Assembly (NCBI GenBank): GCA_036389195.1
Contig: DASVQH010000449.1
Span: forward strand, 1 to 7,358
Direction of reading: 5' to 3'
Length of the DNA stretch: 7,358 nucleotides
DNA from: JACCYI01 sp036389195
Lineage (GTDB): Bacteria > Actinomycetota > Thermoleophilia > Solirubrobacterales > Solirubrobacteraceae
A program made the position numbers and the translations under genes. The notes beneath the pieces are model-generated. The model was given only the letters and a program-made list of their open reading frames with translations, was not told the origin of the DNA and searched no databases. Shown here piece after piece: positions 5,452 to 7,358 of this stretch (its first letter is position 1; the number at the start of each line of letters is the position of its first letter).

Positions 5452-7358
5452 GTGCACGGGCGGAGCGGGGCGGGGCGCGTGGCGATGGCGTCGATGGTCG
5501 CGGCGGTGATCGCCGGAGCGGCGCCCGCCGTGGCGCCGGCACGGGTGCAGCCGCGGGCGCAGGCCCGCAACGCGGCCGCCGCGCTGCCGTTCTTCGACTC
5601 GCGCGCGGGCGCGGTCGCCGCCGCACGATCGGCCGCACCGCGCACGGCCGCCGGGCTGTCGGGCTCCGCCCGAACGCGCGACGCCCGCGCGGGCCTGCGG
5701 CGGCGGCTCGGCGGCCGGGCCATCCTCGACGTCGACCCGCTCACCGGGTCGGTCCGCTCGCTCGTCCGGCTCGACGGCGCGCTGGCCGGGCCGGCGGCCG
5801 GCGAGCCGACCCAGATCGCGCGTGGCTTCGTGCGTCGCAACGCCGCCGCCCTCGGACTCGACGGCGCGGACGTCGACCGGCTCGAGCCGGTGGCGCGGAC
5901 CGCCGGCGCGGGCGGGCTCACGGTGGTGCGCTTCGGCCAGAGCGCCGGCGGCATCCCGGCCTTCGACAACGGCGTCCGCGTCGGACTGGACCGCGCCGGC
6001 CGCGTCCTGACGGTGTCGGGCTCGCCGCGCCATGGGCTGCGGACCGACGGCTCGCGGCCGCGGCTCGACGCCCGCCAGGCGCTCGCGCGGCTGATGGACG
6101 ACGTCGGCGTCCGCCGCGACGCCGCGGTCACGGCGGGGCCGCGCGGTCAGCGCTCGGAGACCCGGTTCTCGACCGGCGACACCGCCCGGCTCGTGCTGTT
6201 CGGCGCGCGCGACGTGCGGCTGGCCTGGCACCTCAGCTACCGGGCGGCGAGCACCGCCGTCTACGACGCGGTGGTCGACGCCGCCACGGGCGACGTCCTC
6301 TACCGGGCCAACCTGGTGAAGTTCGCCGCCGACGCGTCGGTCTGGCAGCACTACCCCGGCGCACCGAAGGGCGGGACCGCCGGGCCGGTCGACCTTCAGG
6401 CGCGGGGCTACCTCCCCGCCGGCGCCACGCGGCTCGACGGTCCGTTCGCGCGGACCTACTCAGACCTCAACGACGACGACCAGCCGCAGGCGCGCGAGGA
6501 GGTCGGGCGCAACGGCAGTGGCAGCTTCGAGTATCCGTTCACCGGGCGAACCCACGCGTCCGGCGGCTGCTCGGCCACCGCGCTGTGCGTGTGGGACCAC
6601 GAGAAAGGCGGGAGCTGGCGCGTCAACCGCCAGCAGGACGCCGTGCAGGCGCACTTCTTCGTCTCCAACTACCACGACCACCTGGCCGGGTCGGCGATCC
6701 GCTTCGACGCGCAGTCGGGCAACTTCGAGGACGGCGACCGCGTGATGGTCAACACGCTCGACGGGGCCGAGACCGGCGGCGACGGGTTCCCCGACGGCAA
6801 CCACATCGACAACGCGAACATGGAGACGCCCGCGGACGGCGACTCGCCGCGGATGCAGATGTACCTGTTCTCCGACGACCCGGACCTCGCGCCGTTCCGC
6901 GACATCAGCGGCAGCGACGACGCGGCGGTGATCTACCACGAGTACACCCACGGGCTCTCGGGCCGGCTCGTGACCAACGACGACGGGACGCAGGCGCTCA
7001 ACACGGCGCACGCCGGCGCGATGGGCGAGGCGTGGAGCGACTGGTACGCGCTCGACTACCTCGACCGCCACGGGCTGCGCACCGACGACCCGAACGTGAT
7101 GGGCGACGTCTACCTGGGCGAGTACACCGACGACGCCTACGGGCTGATCCGCTCCGAGGCGATCGACTGCCCGGTGGGCGCCGACGCCCCGCGCTGCCCC
7201 GGCGGCGCGCAGTCGGGGGCCGGCGGCTTCTCGCTGGGCGACTTCGGGCGCGTCAGCTTCGGCCCGGAGGTCCACGCCGACGGGGAGATCTGGGCGCAGA
7301 CGCTGTGGGACCTGCGCCGCGCGTTCGTCGCCAAGTCGGGCTCGGTGCTCGCCGGGTC
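5452..7358 (+). CDS. M36 (fungalysin-type) secreted zinc metallopeptidase, 3'-truncated by window edge
   Basis: The frame is open for 635 codons from GTG 5452 to the window end with no stop. The product is an exported pro-enzyme that would degrade proteins outside the cell. Residues 1 to about 28 form a signal peptide (core VAMASMVAAVIAGAAPAVA). An FTP-type propeptide occupies roughly 80-190, with its marker GQSAGGIPAFDNGVRV near 162-177. A PepSY-like segment follows at about 240-288 (ending GDVLYRANL). The catalytic domain starts near 292. Family landmarks are GGCSATALCVWDH (Cys373 and Cys379, a likely disulfide), NANMETPADG and PRMQMYLF. The zinc site is HEYTHG at 496-501, with Glu526 in GAMGEAWSDW as third ligand. 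The 26-residue spacing from His500 to Glu526 matches Aspergillus fungalysin (His433 and Glu459, from memory). A second Cys pair is at 573 and 582. The motif VHADGEIWAQTLWDLR near 604-619 is also M36-like. Thermolysin (M4) is excluded by the HEYTHG context. C-terminal domains cannot be seen. Confidence 0.95.
   Translation, partial: MHGRSGAGRVAMASMVAAVIAGAAPAVAPARVQPRAQARNAAAALPFFDSRAGAVAAARSAAPRTAAGLSGSARTRDARAGLRRRLGGRAILDVDPLTGSVRSLVRLDGALAGPAAGEPTQIARGFVRRNAAALGLDGADVDRLEPVARTAGAGGLTVVRFGQSAGGIPAFDNGVRVGLDRAGRVLTVSGSPRHGLRTDGSRPRLDARQALARLMDDVGVRRDAAVTAGPRGQRSETRFSTGDTARLVLFGARDVRLAWHLSYRAASTAVYDAVVDAATGDVLYRANLVKFAADASVWQHYPGAPKGGTAGPVDLQARGYLPAGATRLDGPFARTYSDLNDDDQPQAREEVGRNGSGSFEYPFTGRTHASGGCSATALCVWDHEKGGSWRVNRQQDAVQAHFFVSNYHDHLAGSAIRFDAQSGNFEDGDRVMVNTLDGAETGGDGFPDGNHIDNANMETPADGDSPRMQMYLFSDDPDLAPFRDISGSDDAAVIYHEYTHGLSGRLVTNDDGTQALNTAHAGAMGEAWSDWYALDYLDRHGLRTDDPNVMGDVYLGEYTDDAYGLIRSEAIDCPVGADAPRCPGGAQSGAGGFSLGDFGRVSFGPEVHADGEIWAQTLWDLRRAFVAKSGSVLAG

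Noticed and set aside
6937..6954. Assignment of the peptidase to thermolysin (M4)
   Set aside because: M4 enzymes share the FTP/PepSY propeptide and HExxH, but the HEYTHG context, GEAWSD third-ligand motif at 26 residues, NANM and MQMYL motifs fit M36.
5359..7275. Long minus-strand ORFs opposite the M36 gene (5359-6351 and 6460-7275)
   Set aside because: These are low-complexity Arg/Ala/Val/Pro translations lying antisense to a well-supported metallopeptidase with catalytic motifs; they arise from GC-rich codon usage.
1..7358. Mobile element, phage, defence system, CRISPR or tRNA content
   Set aside because: No transposase, integrase, terminal inverted repeats, spaced repeats or tRNA-like cloverleaf was seen. 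All genes share the same GC-rich codon use.

Overview
The window is very GC-rich, with G or C in almost every third codon position, and it has the look of a high-GC actinobacterium. Three things point towards the Solirubrobacterales/Thermoleophilia branch: a secreted protein ending in a 'DTTAPT...' Ig-like basic domain, an M36 fungalysin-type metallopeptidase, and a DUF47 (PhoU-like)-Pit phosphate pair. This placement is inference from protein character, not from a marker gene. I see no tRNA, rRNA, CRISPR array, transposase, phage gene or attachment site. The content looks chromosomal and vertically inherited.

Layout: (1) 1-792, the 3' part of panB (pantothenate/CoA synthesis), entering from the left edge. 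(2) 826-3645, a tightly packed plus-strand block that reads as one operon: a DUF47/PhoU-like regulator, a Pit-type phosphate permease, a 79-residue two-helix membrane protein and a secreted basic protein. The gaps are 5 bp, then an ATGA overlap, then a GTGA overlap, so the last two genes appear translationally coupled to phosphate uptake. A TGAACA-17 bp-TAGCCT element sits just before the first gene and would give an almost leaderless transcript. (3) 3650-4252 on the minus strand, a left-handed beta-helix (hexapeptide) acyltransferase, convergent with the operon with only 4 bp between stop codons. (4) 4253-4384, a 132-bp divergent region with a strong hairpin and two AGGAGG sequences. (5) 4385-5362, a secreted LysM-LysM-SLT lytic transglycosylase starting at TTG. 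(6) 5363-5451, a spacer with a TAGCGT -10-like element and a perfect 11-bp stem-loop immediately before a strong ribosome binding site. (7) 5452 to the right edge, an M36 metallopeptidase with signal peptide, FTP propeptide, PepSY-like segment and zinc catalytic domain, cut by the window end.

Functionally the left half is housekeeping metabolism and phosphate transport, and the right half is extracytoplasmic: peptidoglycan cleavage and protein degradation outside the cell. I did not find a clearly new biological system. The points most worth a second look are the unrecognised membrane and secreted proteins coupled to the phosphate transporter, the leaderless-type promoter with a shared GGTAGCNT element, the stem-loop that would form the 5' end of the metallopeptidase mRNA, and the structured leader with a duplicated ribosome binding site before the lytic transglycosylase.
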